Notes under the pieces: model-generated
Told to the model about the DNA's origin: nothing
What the model saw: only the letters and a program-made list of their open reading frames with translations
Databases searched by the model: none
DNA from: Paraphysomonas bandaiensis
Taxonomy: Eukaryota; Chrysophyceae
Assembly (NCBI GenBank): GCA_965644295.1
Contig: CBFFRP010000182.1
Span: forward strand, 248,001-312,000
DNA: 64,000 bases
Direction: 5' to 3'
Program-made: the position numbers and the translations under genes
Part shown: positions 33,301 through 46,029 of the stretch, one piece after another
How positions within the stretch are numbered: position 1 is the first letter of the stretch
How the letters are laid out: each line of letters opens with the position of its first letter

Positions 33301-33760
33301 ATGTACCACTTCTGATGATGAGAACAGCACGGTAGCCTCACCAGGAGGTTGGATTGGAGGTTTTACGTACTACTCGGATCAGTTTCTAGACTTTCATTGC
33401 GCTCTCTCTGGTGCAGCATCGCTATGCAAGATCAGCAGGCAACGTGATTCACTGGATAATCTCAAACACCCTTCTTTTCGGACAAGAGAAAATGATATGT
33501 CAGAAAGAAGTGCTGTTAATGATTTTCATGCTGCAGTCTCATCTCTTCAAGATTACGCGCGACGTATTTTAACGCGTATATCCTTGAAATCTAACGCCCT
33601 TAATGTCAAAGAATCCAGTGAGTGTGGTGATACTACCCCATCGAACTGCAGTCAAAGTATGACTATACACCCCTTGATTATAAAAAATCTTGTTGATATT
33701 ATTGGTCCCACGGATACTAAAAAGCATGAAGCTCAGAGCAGTAGTTGTTTAGTTGTTTAG
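24362..33760 (+). CDS. THADA/Trm732-like tRNA 2'-O-methylation factor, 26 exons (~2700 aa)
   Basis: Scaffold partner of the Trm7/FTSJ1 methyltransferase that modifies position 32 of the tRNA anticodon loop (known for the family). Armadillo/HEAT-like throughout. Family blocks seen: RYQALSYLLPKVGGEHLLQL; PLPGYETPEKV with ARQRESDSGALILR; the DUF2428 core GAWLLVKESCALIAKLVE, RLKHNGAIAE, SQLPSIWLDSLFERL and RRSAGFAFSF; SPMWAIRNSSMM; VRTMAAKAL; NILHGMLLQAYNL; FEADQSNLFEERVV. Exons, all joined in frame: 24362-24577, 24637-24687, 24736-25377, 25452-26617, 26673-26745, 26795-26973, 27020-27322, 27369-27420, 27470-27597, 27650-27834, 27882-27976, 28028-28215, 28266-28414, 28470-29445, 29494-29575, 29622-29830, 29886-30006, 30065-30188, 30255-30399, 30450-30609, 30662-30712, 30755-30970, 31017-31762, 31822-32515, 32563-33090, 33137-33760. 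The sum is 8103 nt. It is longer than human THADA (about 1950 aa). The first two exons and the exon 10/11 junction are the least certain. Confidence 0.9.
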
Positions 33761-36031
33761 GTCAAGGTTTCGACAACGTAATTAAATATGTCATTAAGTT
33801 TTATACTATACTGGATACTGGCTGGGTAGTCCGCTTCGTGCGGTTCAGTGTCGACATGTAGTAGCGAAATTTAAGGAATCTTGTCGTGGTCTGGATGAGA
33901 TGGCAAAGCGCTTGCCAAGTCAAGTTTATAGTATAAAATGGATGTTCATAGTACACTGCTTATCACTGCATTGCGTGAACTTTTGTCACTTCTTACCTCA
34001 AATTTGAGGAATGCGTCGTATATAGTAGGAATGCTGAGTGGGTATAAAATTATCTGCTGACTATACATGCGGCTCACGTTAGAAACTGAGGGAGATGTTT
34101 GGAGTTGAGCTAGAATGAGAATAATTTCATGTATGTAATTAATTCTTAGTATTACAGACTATACCTCCTGTTGAACTTATATATATGCCCTTATTACACT
34201 ATACTAAGAGATAGCATACGATATCGTACACTGCATAAATTATACATTGGTACTAATACTACTGTAAGTAGTAGTGGTGTTATTGCATGCAGTAGTGGTG
34301 AATATAGCTGTATGAGTGTGCAATATATACGAACTCGGGCTATTCGATTGGGGCGTTTGCAATCTCAGGAGAGGTAAATGCTGCTGTATAAGTGTACGAT
34401 ATTACAAAAAAAGTGGCAGGGGCAGCTTGTAACGCCTTAAATGGTTGCAACTTTTTCTTTATCTTTAATCACAATATTAAGCTTTCTTTATTTACAAATT
34501 ACAGCCTAATAATAAATCAACACTCAACTTTACCAGTTTTTGGTACTACCTCGACTTAATAGTACGTAGCTATCATACCGCTGTATCTGGCTTTCCACAC
34601 TACAACGCATTACACAGCTGTATACTGTCTAGTCCACCTTTCAGTCCCATGACAGTCAGTATCCTATGCGCAAATGAAACGACATAATTGGTGTAAGATT
34701 GGCCTTAAATTCTCGTTTTGTTTAGAATGTTCGGATTTTAGGACAATAATGGAAGAGGTAAGAAAAACGTGAGATCCAAATGTAAAAGTATGGCTAAACA
34801 AGACTCTAAAAAGAGAAAGAAGATGAATATAACAGTAAAACAAAGATTTTCTGATGGGTATAATATATCAGATATTAGCACCTGTACATTAATATTCATT
34901 CCGGGTACGCTTGTGGTTAGTGCAGAAATGATTTCAGAAAAGCTCTTAGTACTGTAGACATCAAAGTATTTAATTATTCAACTCTAATCCCAGTACTACA
35001 TTCCAGGCTTGCGTAACAATTAGTTGCCAATTAAATGAATTGGTTTTAAAATGATAATGCAATTATTATAATTGATCAATATTGCGTATTAATTGGCTGG
35101 CTAAAGAGCATCAAATGGAGTTCACTGTATGATATAGCCAAAACCATGATGTCCACTTATCTTTCTCTCTCTGCGTGTTTTGGATTAAGCTCAAGCAAAG
35201 TGGATTGTGCCAGGATAGGGGTGCCTTCTCTTATTTAGAAAGGTTTAGTATCGTCTGTAAAGTTTCGAAATCAGATGAATAAGAACAGATTGGTCTGGAT
35301 GATGATTTAATTCGTCAGTACCTGAAATGAAATTCTACTTGAATAAAGACACAAGCATTGTTTTTAACGCAGATTCAAGGTTCAAGAAGAACTGAACAGC
35401 GCTAAAAGCACAAATACGATGCTTTTAGATGTCCCTCCAGACGAATGTGAATTCTATGAAGAGAAAGAGGATAAGGTAGACAACGCCATTCGTTGACTTA
35501 GAGACAACCGAAATAACCATACACTAAATTACCAACACGATGTCGCTATATGTTATATGAAGCATATGAATATGGTTTCGTAAGAGGTTGCTTAGCAGTA
35601 CTAAGATTGTTATGACTTATTCTTGCAAGCGAATGTTACTTATCCCCTGGACACCTTGAAATATCGATGTTTCTGCCTGCAAATCGCCATCTTTGGGATA
35701 AGATTGTAGTTGAAAGTTATTCAAAACAGCAATAAAATTGAAGGCAATTAGTTAGCAATAGTTGCAATTGCTTTCGTTGGATACCTCTCACCAATTAATT
35801 TGCATAGATCATGCTTACGCTACCCGTACACTGCGCTAAAGTAAAATATGTAGTGCTATATATATAAACTATTAGTTCTTGGCTACACAGTACTCACCTT
35901 CAAACGTTTGATAACACAGACACGAATAGTAGCTACTTATTATATAATGTTGACTACTGAAAACACGCGCCGTACTGCTGTAAGGAAAATCATATCAACA
36001 CTCAATATTTCTACATGTATTGGCAACAAAG
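33761..36031. other. Intergenic, convergent 3' ends, no supported gene
   Basis: Lies between the stop codons of the THADA-like and EP400-like genes. A 62-codon frame at 34769-34957 begins with a Lys-rich run (SKKRKKMN) but has no family. 35100-35650 has short broken frames. I see nothing else. Confidence 0.45.
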
Positions 36032-39000
36032 TCAGGTCGAGTTATGCTGAGATCGTTCCATGAGTGATCTTAGCAACTCTCCTTTTCTATGATCCGATAT
36101 ATTTTGCTGAGTTAGAATCTCGATAACTTGCGCTTTCAGACCTGGGTTGCTTTCTGCAATATGTCTCAAGCGAGCTAAACTACGGCTATCATGACTAAAT
36201 TGGGATTGAGCAGGCTGTTGCTGTTCAGAGTTGGTGGAGTCAGAATTTTGCAAAAGAGGTGCACTGGTGAGTACACTCCCTGATCCGTGCTGTGGCAGCA
36301 CACCCGGCCTCGCATCCAACACCGGTGGCGCAGAGTCTGTAGGGGGGAAATATAAATCACTAAACAAAACAACTTTTTTAATGAGCTTACCTGATCGGCT
36401 TCTCTGCATGTTATCGAGGGCCAATGACCGCGCTTGTTGTTGCTTCTGCTGTTATTGCTACATAAGAGCATTCATTCAAATATGCACACAAGAGTACCTG
36501 CTGAACTCCTGTCTGAGACTGAATTCCCGACTGTTGTCCATGCTGCGGTTGCGTCCTTGTTATAGGTGAAGATTGCAAAGACCGCGGCCCTTGAGGACTG
36601 GCCATATGGTGAGATGTTGACGCCGGAGAGGCAACTCCACGACCACCGTGCAGTGAAGGTGAAGACAGCCGACTGAAGTGAGTTTCAAGCGGTCTCTCAG
36701 TACCATTTAAGTATCCCCCAGTCAACTGTCCCGAGGTATCTCTCTCACCAGCTGCCGGGGGTAGAGACGAGAGTGCAGGAGCTGCGTAGCCGGAGTCTGG
36801 TATGTACGGTCCTGCCGATGAGGACCGCGCAGCGGTCGGAAGGAGTAAAGGAGACGACGAGTGGCCTGAGAAGACAGAGGACTGGTTTGAAGTATTAGTA
36901 TAAGACCGAGGGGGTCGCTGGTGTAATTGCTGCTGCAATTGCTGAGGAGCCTTATCAGCCATGTGCGGAGATGATGAGTGGGAAGGATTACTTGCACTCC
37001 TACCACCATTAACGGGAACGCTAGGGCTGTAGTCTGCAGACAACACGGGCTGTTCAGCAGTCTGTGTCTTTGCTTGTTCCGCCTGACGCAACTTTTCAGC
37101 TATTTGTAGAGGGTTGAGAGCAGCATTGGCATACGAAGCAAATGCAGTTGTGTTGTGCGACTCATGGCAAGGTATTGGGAGACGTGCTCGTATTTCAGCT
37201 CTATCATCGTTAACGGCATGAGCAGGTTCCCGAGGGAGATACGGGGTGCGACGCACAGTCACCCCCATCATAACCAATTCCTTCTGCGATTGCGATGAAT
37301 CTAGCGCGCGCTTCAATCTCTCTGCGGTGTTAACCCGTTCAGTAGTATGTTCAACCTGCAAGGACTCATTATTTATGTAAGGTGCCTCCAGTGATACGTC
37401 GACAGTATCTTTTCTGACTTTTAATGGTGGTTCGTCGTTGGACAAGGACGATGGGGACGAAGAGACAGCACTAAATGACCGCTTCTTTTTCCCAATAGTG
37501 TCTGTGGATGTTGTTTCGAGAGAACCTCGCTCGTCATCCTTTTCAATATCTTCACCGAGTAGTTCATTGCGGCGAAGTAGTGCTTGTCTAGAGGACCTGC
37601 TGCGACAGCCCATCAAAGGTGGACATTGATCCAAAATCCTCTCGTACACCCAACTCGCGTCGGCAGGTCGCTTCTTTTCACATGAATTGGTCATCTCTTT
37701 CAACGAATCACTCGAAGAAGTATTCACTGGGCTTGTATTCCCAAAAAACAATTTCGTAGCTGCGATGATGGCAGCATTCTCGTCATCAGTCCACTTTTCA
37801 CCTGCACGTCCATCTACAAAACAAAACATCGATTATAATTGTATTCCATATAACCACGCGAATTACCTCCAGATTTTGACGCTTTTCTATCTCCATCTAA
37901 AAGGAGACCACACACTTTCAGATCAAAATTCTTAGAACTGAAGAGTTTCCAGGAGTCCGAACATGTGCGTGACGATTGCTGGGCCGAGGGATGATTTACA
38001 GGAGTAGTTACAGGAGTGGAAGCATTTGTCGATACTGACGACGAATGCGGCAAGTACCCACCAACGCGATGCTCTCCGACATGTCTATACTTCTTCCCTT
38101 CTCGTCCAAGAGGGAGTATCGAGACCAGTGTCGTATTTACCGTCATCGCGGGAGGGGTCACGTCCTCTATCTTCCTGTATCCGGAAGTCATATGTCTCCA
38201 TCCCGTGCCAGCGGGGTTGAATCGAACACGTGAAGCAGGGAAACGGTTCTTAGGAGCCTCCGAAAAAGACACAGTTGGCGCAGTAGTTGGGGCAGTAGTG
38301 TTACTAGTCGGTTCGGCACCAGATGTTGGGTTCTTTGTAGCGGCAGCAGTTGCACTACTGTCAGCAGGGCCATTTTCGGCTGCAACGGTGGTACCAGCTT
38401 TCTTCTTCGCATCCGTCTTGACTGACTTTCTGCCTTTCACGTTTGGCTTGGACAGCCCAAGGAAGGCGTCACCTGGAACGGCTCCCGCCATTGATGACTC
38501 TCCAAAAGACACATGTACACTCACTTGGGCCAATTGTCTGTCAAGTGCTAACCAAGAAGGGCTCGATATCACATCCCTTCCAGTTGCCATCTGCAACGGA
38601 TTCGCAAAAACATAGTTATCCGCCAATCGCCCCCGTCGTCTTAGCTCTGAGATTGATGCTTTGAAGGCAGCGAAGTGATTCGCACCATCAACCCGCAGCT
38701 GTGCTGTATTTCCATCATTCGGCGGACTGATAGAAAGACGAGGGTGAAGAAAGGGCTCATAAATCTTTTGCATAATGTATTCCGAAGAGCTCACACCGAA
38801 ACCATCCTGCTTGAATCGCTTACTAAACATATCGGTAGGAGCCCCCCCACTACTATTTGTTGCCTCGACACCAACTATCTCATTTGCAATATTCACTAAG
38901 TAGGTACTCAAACTCGCAGACTGTCTAATATTACACGAACTTCCCTCCATTAGACACAAATCCACAAAAGTACGAGCAAGATGGACTATCATATGACAAC

Positions 39001-42000
39001 CTCGTGGCTGCATTGTAGCAGATGACAAGGATTCGTCTAGCGCCCACAGGACACGAAAGAGGCGGTCAGACTCGAATGATATCTCCGTTTGTGTCCGAGA
39101 CTTTCCCGTTCCCGAGCTGCTGCTCTTGGAATCCGATCCCTTACTCTTGGAATTGCTGTCAGTAGATTTGTGCTTAACACTAACACTCGCAGCTTTCAGG
39201 GCTCTGTAATCATCCCTTGCGAGAAGAAATGGTGGAATTGTGATCCTACCAGCCACTTCGCATCCATTGTTTCCAATAGTATGTAGATTAGTTCGGACAG
39301 GGTTACTGTCGGAGGATGCAGAGAACTCAAACTCGATCACCCGTGTAAGTTGGCGCAAAGCAAGGAGCCAGTCCCGGCCACTCCTTATGATCTGAACCAG
39401 CTCGGTGCGATTGACTTGAGTGGGCACAGCAGCAGGCACAATAGAAGTGGGGTTATCAGCAACTCTTGGGGCTGTGTCACTTGTACCCGAGGTGGTTACG
39501 GGACATCCAGTTCCGGTGGTATCCTTATCAGAAGGTGTCGTCGCTGGAGCAACGGTGACATCAGTTGACGTCACAACAGTAGCCGTAGATGTCAAAGGCG
39601 GTACCACAGTATCAGGAGATGTCGAAGTAGGGGCAATAGTTGTATCAGATGATGTAGAGGGACGAGAAGATGCAGCGTTAGTAGATACAGAAGCCGGAGC
39701 AACAGGCGCATCAGATAATGTAGGTGTCGGAGCACCAAGGACATTAGGAGTGTGAGATGTCGAAGTGGTTGCCACTGATACATCAGAAGATATCACAGTA
39801 GAAGCGCTACTAGATGTACAAGTGGGAGCAACAGGAGCAACAGTTGACGTAGACACCTGTGCAGCAAGGGCATCCGGAGTATTTGATGTAGACGTAGTAG
39901 CAACTGGTGCATCCGAAGATGTAGCAGCTGATGCAACGGGAGCAGTAGAGGGTGTATTCTCTGGAAGTGGGGTTGGCTTCGTCGTAGCTGTGTGTTGTCT
40001 CGACACCCTTTTTTGAATGGCCATGTTGGCGGACAACACTGGCGCGCGCTGCAGAAATTTAGATTCCAAGAATGGCCATGTTGAAGGCGTGGACTCTGTA
40101 ACACCTAGATCACGCATGCACTCTCCTTGAACAAACACTAAGGGGCATCTGAACCTAATGTCATCTCTGAGTAATTCATAGTCCAAATCGTCAATCTTAT
40201 CATCCAGCCTTGATGGATTCATGTACTGTTCTATATCCCAGCAAGCTACAGTGCTCTGAGACTTATCATGAAAAGTGGTTCCCTCGGCATACCTAGACAT
40301 CATAGAATCTTCCAACGTATCAGTATAGACAACACGCACTACTTTACGAACAAAATTGGGTCTTCGACTAAACCAACCAGTAAAATCTGATTCGTTAATC
40401 CAATCAGAGCTTAATACAACTATAACCTCGGCAGCAATGGGCTGAAAAGAATAGTACGATGAATATAATTTATGAGCTGAATCGATTCCTTCATTCCCAA
40501 ACACCCATCGACACAGCACAATCAAGTTAACGCTCGAATGGGAAAATGAGTCTTCATCATTGAACTGTGTGATAGCTCTCTGCGCACTATACCAGTTGGG
40601 TAACATATTCTCACCATTGTATGGACAGTCGTGTAAACCAACAGAATAATGCGCAATAGATTTTCTCTCCAGAAAACGGATTGTCAAAATATACTCATCA
40701 TAAGTATCTACTACCACAGCAACCTTTGTGCCCACAGGGTTGTTTTGTATGATACTCAGAACAGCGTCAAACTTTGGGCAGTCCGAGGAACTCTTGTGTG
40801 GATGACATGAAGTGAACTGAACATGAGGGATAGCTTCAGGCACGGGCTTCGCTTCTGTGTCTGCTGCTGGCTCCTCTGTATTCGGTTGACTGTTAGCAGT
40901 TGTAGATGGTGCTGTTGCCACAATCGTAGTTTTCTCGCCTTTAGATTGGGTAGTACCTTGAGGCGTCGCTGACTCATTTGTCTTGTCTTGGCAACTACTG
41001 CCCAAAGCGATTGACATACTGCGCTCTCTCTTTACCCCCACATTACCTAGTGGAAGAGGTCGATGAATCACGAAGGATCTGGGGCGCTTCGGTCCTGTTA
41101 TACTTTTATCTAGAGGAGAAGATGCATGCACTAAGTCTTCATGAAAGCATAATCTCCGCAATATTACCAGTGACTTTGCGAATTCCTCGAATTTCGACGA
41201 TGTCCGGTTATAGGACCCCTGCAGAGCGGAAGCTTTGCATAAATGCTCTAGCATAGAGGCATATTTCTGTCTATGTGACGGAGTCATATCTACGCGCATT
41301 ATACAACTTTCGACGCGGTCCAGCCGCCAAGGGCGCGGCCCTCCTTCAACCTCACTATTTCTAGGAGAACAGAACCCTGGCATTCGGATAAGAGTAAGCG
41401 GAATCAAGTCATCGTTTAGAAAAGATTTGTCGCTATACTTCTGGCTTTGCCAAACCATCCAACGTTCCGAGGCGAGAGGAGCGTACTCAGGGTAGACATC
41501 CCGAAATACAGAAGGCATAGAAAAGCACAGCCATGAGGAGAGAAGCGACCGAGAAATATCCACTACTGGTGGTCCAGAAAGCGCCATCTCTAGGAAATTG
41601 TTGTGGCTCACACAACACCTGGTGACATCAGACTTAGCAAAAAATGCAGTTACAACCTGCAGCCAAGTGGAGTATATACCATAGACACGCTTTTCTGCAT
41701 GTCGTTTATCCATCATAAGTACATCTACAGCACTGGCAGATCCATCCGCGGAAGATGCTTTGGGAGGTTTTGTGTGTGGAAGGCTTGCCACAGACAAATT
41801 TCCAATTACACCATCAATGTCCCAGCACGGACCATATCGACCTGACTTGCCCTTTGCAGTGCCAACACTTCCAGTAAGGTAGCGCATGTCGAGCATTACT
41901 CCACCCCATCGAGCAGCTCTTGACAGCGCATTCGTGTCACCTGATTTCAGTTTCAATACTTCCGCGGAACTACAGAAAACAACCTCTGCATTTGTGATAC

Positions 42001-45000
42001 TAGCAATTGTATCAGCAGGAATCTCACCATCGCCCGCAGACGAACCCACCACTTGATCCCACGATACACTGCCATTTTCGGCTACAGTAAACGCATCATC
42101 CAGGATGTAGAAAACACAATCGTTAAGATTTTTCTTAATCTCATACTTCCAGCGGAAGATCTGGTATTTGTTTGTAATTATCATGACGGGGCGCCTCGTA
42201 CAGGTAGAGGCTGATTCGCAGCGTTGAGACCTGATCCATGAACTCACAACAGCAGCACAGGCAACAGTTTTCCCAATATTGTCGTCACCATATACCAAGC
42301 TTGCAATATCGCACTCACTCTTGTTAAGTACAGAGCGCAGCACCATTTTCTGATCACTGTTCAGTTCTAAAGTGGGTGAGTCAGCTTTGTAGTTTGTTTG
42401 CCTTGAACTCTCCGATGATTCCATAGCCTTTAGCAAGTCGAATACTGAACCAAATTTACTTGTTATAGCATGGTCAAGAATGGACATGTCTTCATCGCTC
42501 ATAGAAAATGGGTCCTTCTTCGACTTTGAGATAGTCAGCGTAACCCTTCCATCATTTCCTGCCACATCAACTGCGTCAGAAGGAGCACTTTTAGATGAAA
42601 CGTTTCCAGGATTTTGTTCCCCACATACAGTTGAATTTTCCGCAGACTTCTCAAATTTTGAGCTGTTTTTGTTGACAATAGACTTTGCGAGGGAGTTCTT
42701 CAAAGCACTGGATAGAGACTTGGCAATGTTCCTCAAAGCTTCTTTTGATTGAGTCGCATCAACATTTCCCTCAGTCATTGTGCCATTTTCTGGTGAAGGA
42801 CAGCGCTTCCGCTTCCTAGAACTACTCTCCCATTTCTCAGTATTACATCGTGTGGCCCGTCCTAATTGTGATAGCCATAGGGCATATCTGTAACTCAAAG
42901 GGGTAGTACCAGTAGTGATAACCTCATTGTCCGCTGGGCGACGGCGGAGGATTGCTTTCTCTGCGCACATTTCCGCAACTGCTTTGCTCTGTGATCGTTT
43001 CCACCTCCTTTCCTGTCTATAGTCAACTGCCATCCATTGAACCTCTTCCATTAGGTAATCCCACTGGCACTTCAGACGTGGGGCCGAAAAGGGTGGTGCA
43101 GTGTTTGCAAGCACATTCTTCCTGTCTCTCATGAGTAGATCGGACTTGAGTGCCTCCTGTCTCTTCAAGAGCTTCATTGTCGTGTCATCCTTCTCTGGGC
43201 GAGAAGATGTACTGACAGTGGAGGGCGCGGAATATAAGGCTGCATTAGAAGCAGCTTCTGTCGCAGATGCCGTTGTTTTCCCAGTTGTACTGGAAGACTT
43301 CGCCGCGGACGACCTTCCCCCACCCCCTTTGGACTGGCTCTTGCTCTTGCTTGCTGCAGTACCACCAGCCGCTCCGTCAGATTTAGATGACGTGAATACT
43401 GGAGTCGACGAGATATGACTAGTCGACTTCCCAATAGTCTTTGAGCCAGGACCCGGAGTAGACGACGAACTCTTGGTTGTGGACGACGGAGTAGCAGTTG
43501 AAGTCTCTGCGGCGGGGGATGTGGACTTGGATGGCGCATTTACTGCCCCCGTAGAAGATGGTTTGCCAGATGATGCAGCATCACTTGAAGAGGTGCCAGT
43601 CGCAGTTGCCGGTTTACTCACTGCTGAACGGGCAGCATCCTTCTTTGCAACCGCTGGGCCACTTGTGCTTGAGGATGTACTGGTCTTCGTAGCGGTCTTA
43701 GCCGTGGGCTGCTTGGCTGTCGTTCCTGGCGTAGGACGAGAGGACTGTGTAGAAGGCTGCGACTTCGACTGAGATGTAACACCTCCTTCCGCCGTAGTCC
43801 CTGGCGTCATGCTACTGGACATTGTTCCTGATGCATTCATTGCCATGGCGAGGGTATACCGTTGCTGCTGCTCCTGCTGCTGCTGCATTGCGGCTGGGAC
43901 ACTTGAGAGAAGCGATACAGAGCTATCACTCAACAGATCCGGGACTGCACCCATAAACATTTGTTGGGGTTTAGATAGACCAGGTGTAGTTGAGGCAGGC
44001 GTTTTTTCCTGAGTAGTTCCCGAGACAGATTTGTTACTATCCCCACCAGGGGCCTCGCTGTTAACAGTACCTCCGGTGCTCGTGCATTGGGCGGTGTCCC
44101 CCTGAAGGGCTCCAGTTAAAGGGTGCCCAGGAGGCAATCGGGCGCTATTCATCGACCTCAACACTTGCTCGCCCTGCATAGCATCGTATTGTTCTGATCC
44201 AAATGCGGGGGAGAGTGACATAGCACGATCGCCAGATAAATATACGCCATCCTTTCCCGGAAGCAGTGACGGCGCTGACGACGAGACAGACGAAAGAGAT
44301 CGGGGAGAATTGCTAGTCATCGCGGATATTGCCGTAGGGACCGAGTTTGAAGAAGGTGACGTAGGATTCGTAGAGCTTTCGAGTCCAGAGGAAGTGGAGT
44401 TTTGTGTTTGTACTTCTCCGGGGGGTTGTGCAGGTGATGTTTGTACTTTCTCTGCAGCCGAATTACCAGCCGGGTTCGTAAAAACTGCTGGTAGCACTAC
44501 TGATGATTCTGATGTTTCTGTACTTGGTGCAGGAGGAGGAACTAATGGCTCAGAGCTCGTGGTTTGGGGGTCCGTGTTTAGTGAAGCCTGTTGGACAGCA
44601 GCAGCAGCGAGGACAGGGGAGTTTGGAGTTGTATCTGTGGCACTCTTGTTAACAGCAATAGCAGGAGTGTTGAGTTCAACTGTTGTGGGGGGAACAGAAG
44701 ACTCCTGACTGACGGACGCATTTGGAGTATTTTCAGAACTCTTAGAAGTTGGCTCCGCGTCGGCGATTTCCACATCATCAATAGTTGTAGGGGGATCATT
44801 CGACACCGGCGACTTCACCTCCACAGGTGTGCAAAGTTCAGGCGTCTGTGCATATATATTAGTTGCGTGTCACTGTGGCACATCAGGATACCTTTGGCTC
44901 TTGTGCATTTGCTGCTGTCTGTGTGGGTTCTGTGTGCACATTTTGGGCAGTTGACTCCACAGGCTTAGTACACACAGCCTGCATAATTATTACAATATTC

Positions 45001-45364
45001 AGATATTCTGCCCTCATTACCTCTTGGGAAGTATTTGCTATCTCTTCCCTTTTCTGTTTAACTATATCCAGTACCGATTTTTTATAACTAATAACTATGT
45101 TTCGTTTTGAAACTATATCATCACTATCACTGTCCGGATTCTATATATCAAAATATAAAAATGAAAAATATAATTAAAATAATTAAAATATAATTTCATA
45201 CAATTCTATACATAGAAATATATATATAATGTATATATGATAGTATAGAGTGTAGTTATTACCGTAGTATTATCTTGACTATCTCCAGCTTTCTTTCGCG
45301 ATCGTCCCTTCTTGGCACTTGTTTCAGATGATGGTGTTGATGCTTTCGATCTCCTTGAACGCAT
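36032..45364 (-). CDS. EP400/Eaf1-like chromatin scaffold with HSA, degenerate SNF2 ATPase and SANT (~2988 aa)
   Basis: Exons (minus): 45364-45263, 45140-45021, 44978-44892, 44845-37867, 37813-36498, 36448-36391, 36336-36032; all phases agree (8967 nt). Order: Ser/Thr/Pro-rich N-terminus; HSA domain at about 690-740 (QWDYLMEEVQWMAVDYRQER, which binds actin/Arp in the family); SNF2-like core at about 925-1620; a Thr/Ser/Ala-rich repeat linker (about 1730-1900); a SANT/Myb domain at about 2430-2515 (EKWTDDENAA ... SWVYERIL); Gln-rich C-terminus (QKQQQARS). This is the EP400/p400 layout. Walker A is YGDDNIGKT (Lys kept), DEAH is replaced by LDMR, motif III LTGTP is LSGPP, and the C-lobe arginine-finger motif is missing (WFSRRPN). 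It therefore probably acts as a NuA4-type scaffold rather than a motor (inference). SWR1 is less likely because of the SANT domain. Confidence 0.85.
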
Positions 45365-46029
45365 AATAAATAAAATCTGCAATGAGGAGTATCAAAACAC
45401 CATTAATATACTATCTATTCATTGCATGATGAGATCATCGAACTATGATTTTAAAATAAATATTAATATACATGTATGTGTGTATGTATGTATATGTGTG
45501 ATCCAGTTGCAATCATGAGGTGAATACAGTAATACAGAGGATAATACATTGTATTTGGAGGTTTGAGAGAGATAGTGTATTGATAATACAATGTATTTTA
45601 TGATGTATAGAGATGGAATACTGGTAATACAATGTATTTTATGATGTATTCTAAGTTGATGGAAATGGAATACTGGTAATACAATGTAGTTTGCTTGTAT
45701 ACAATGTAGGATAAATACACTGTATTATGATATTTGTGTGGAATACATCAGTCATACATACAGCACAATTGTGTACCTGTATTCCGCCCTGTATTCTTCA
45801 TTGTATTCCGTCTCTATAATTTAAAAGTATGCGTCTAGTATACGTGTAGTTTACTATGAATATCTCAGGCAGTCTCTTACTATTTAAATCACCACAACAA
45901 CACCTCATCATAGTGTTAGTTACTAGGTACTTCTACAGCACTTATACATTCATCTCATTTGAAATTTCATTTCAATAAGAATTAATTTATTCAGTAACGA
46001 ATACTTGATTAGAGTACAGTGTAATCAGT
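45365..46029. promoter_or_regulatory. Divergent promoter region with palindromic motif cluster
   Basis: Intergenic region between the starts of the EP400-like gene (minus) and the gene at 46030 (plus). Near-palindromes of the form AATACAWTGTATT lie at 45543, 45585, 45626, 45678, 45698 and 45714, six in 184 bp. Several are preceded by GGAATACTGGT. They look like dimeric-factor sites or a homogenised minisatellite. No experimental support. Confidence 0.45.

Noticed and set aside
38016-44799. Plus-strand and alternative frames across the EP400-like exon 4
   Set aside because: Low-complexity Ser/Thr/Pro coding leaves long open antisense frames; only the minus frame carries the HSA, SNF2 and SANT blocks and joins neighbouring exons in phase.
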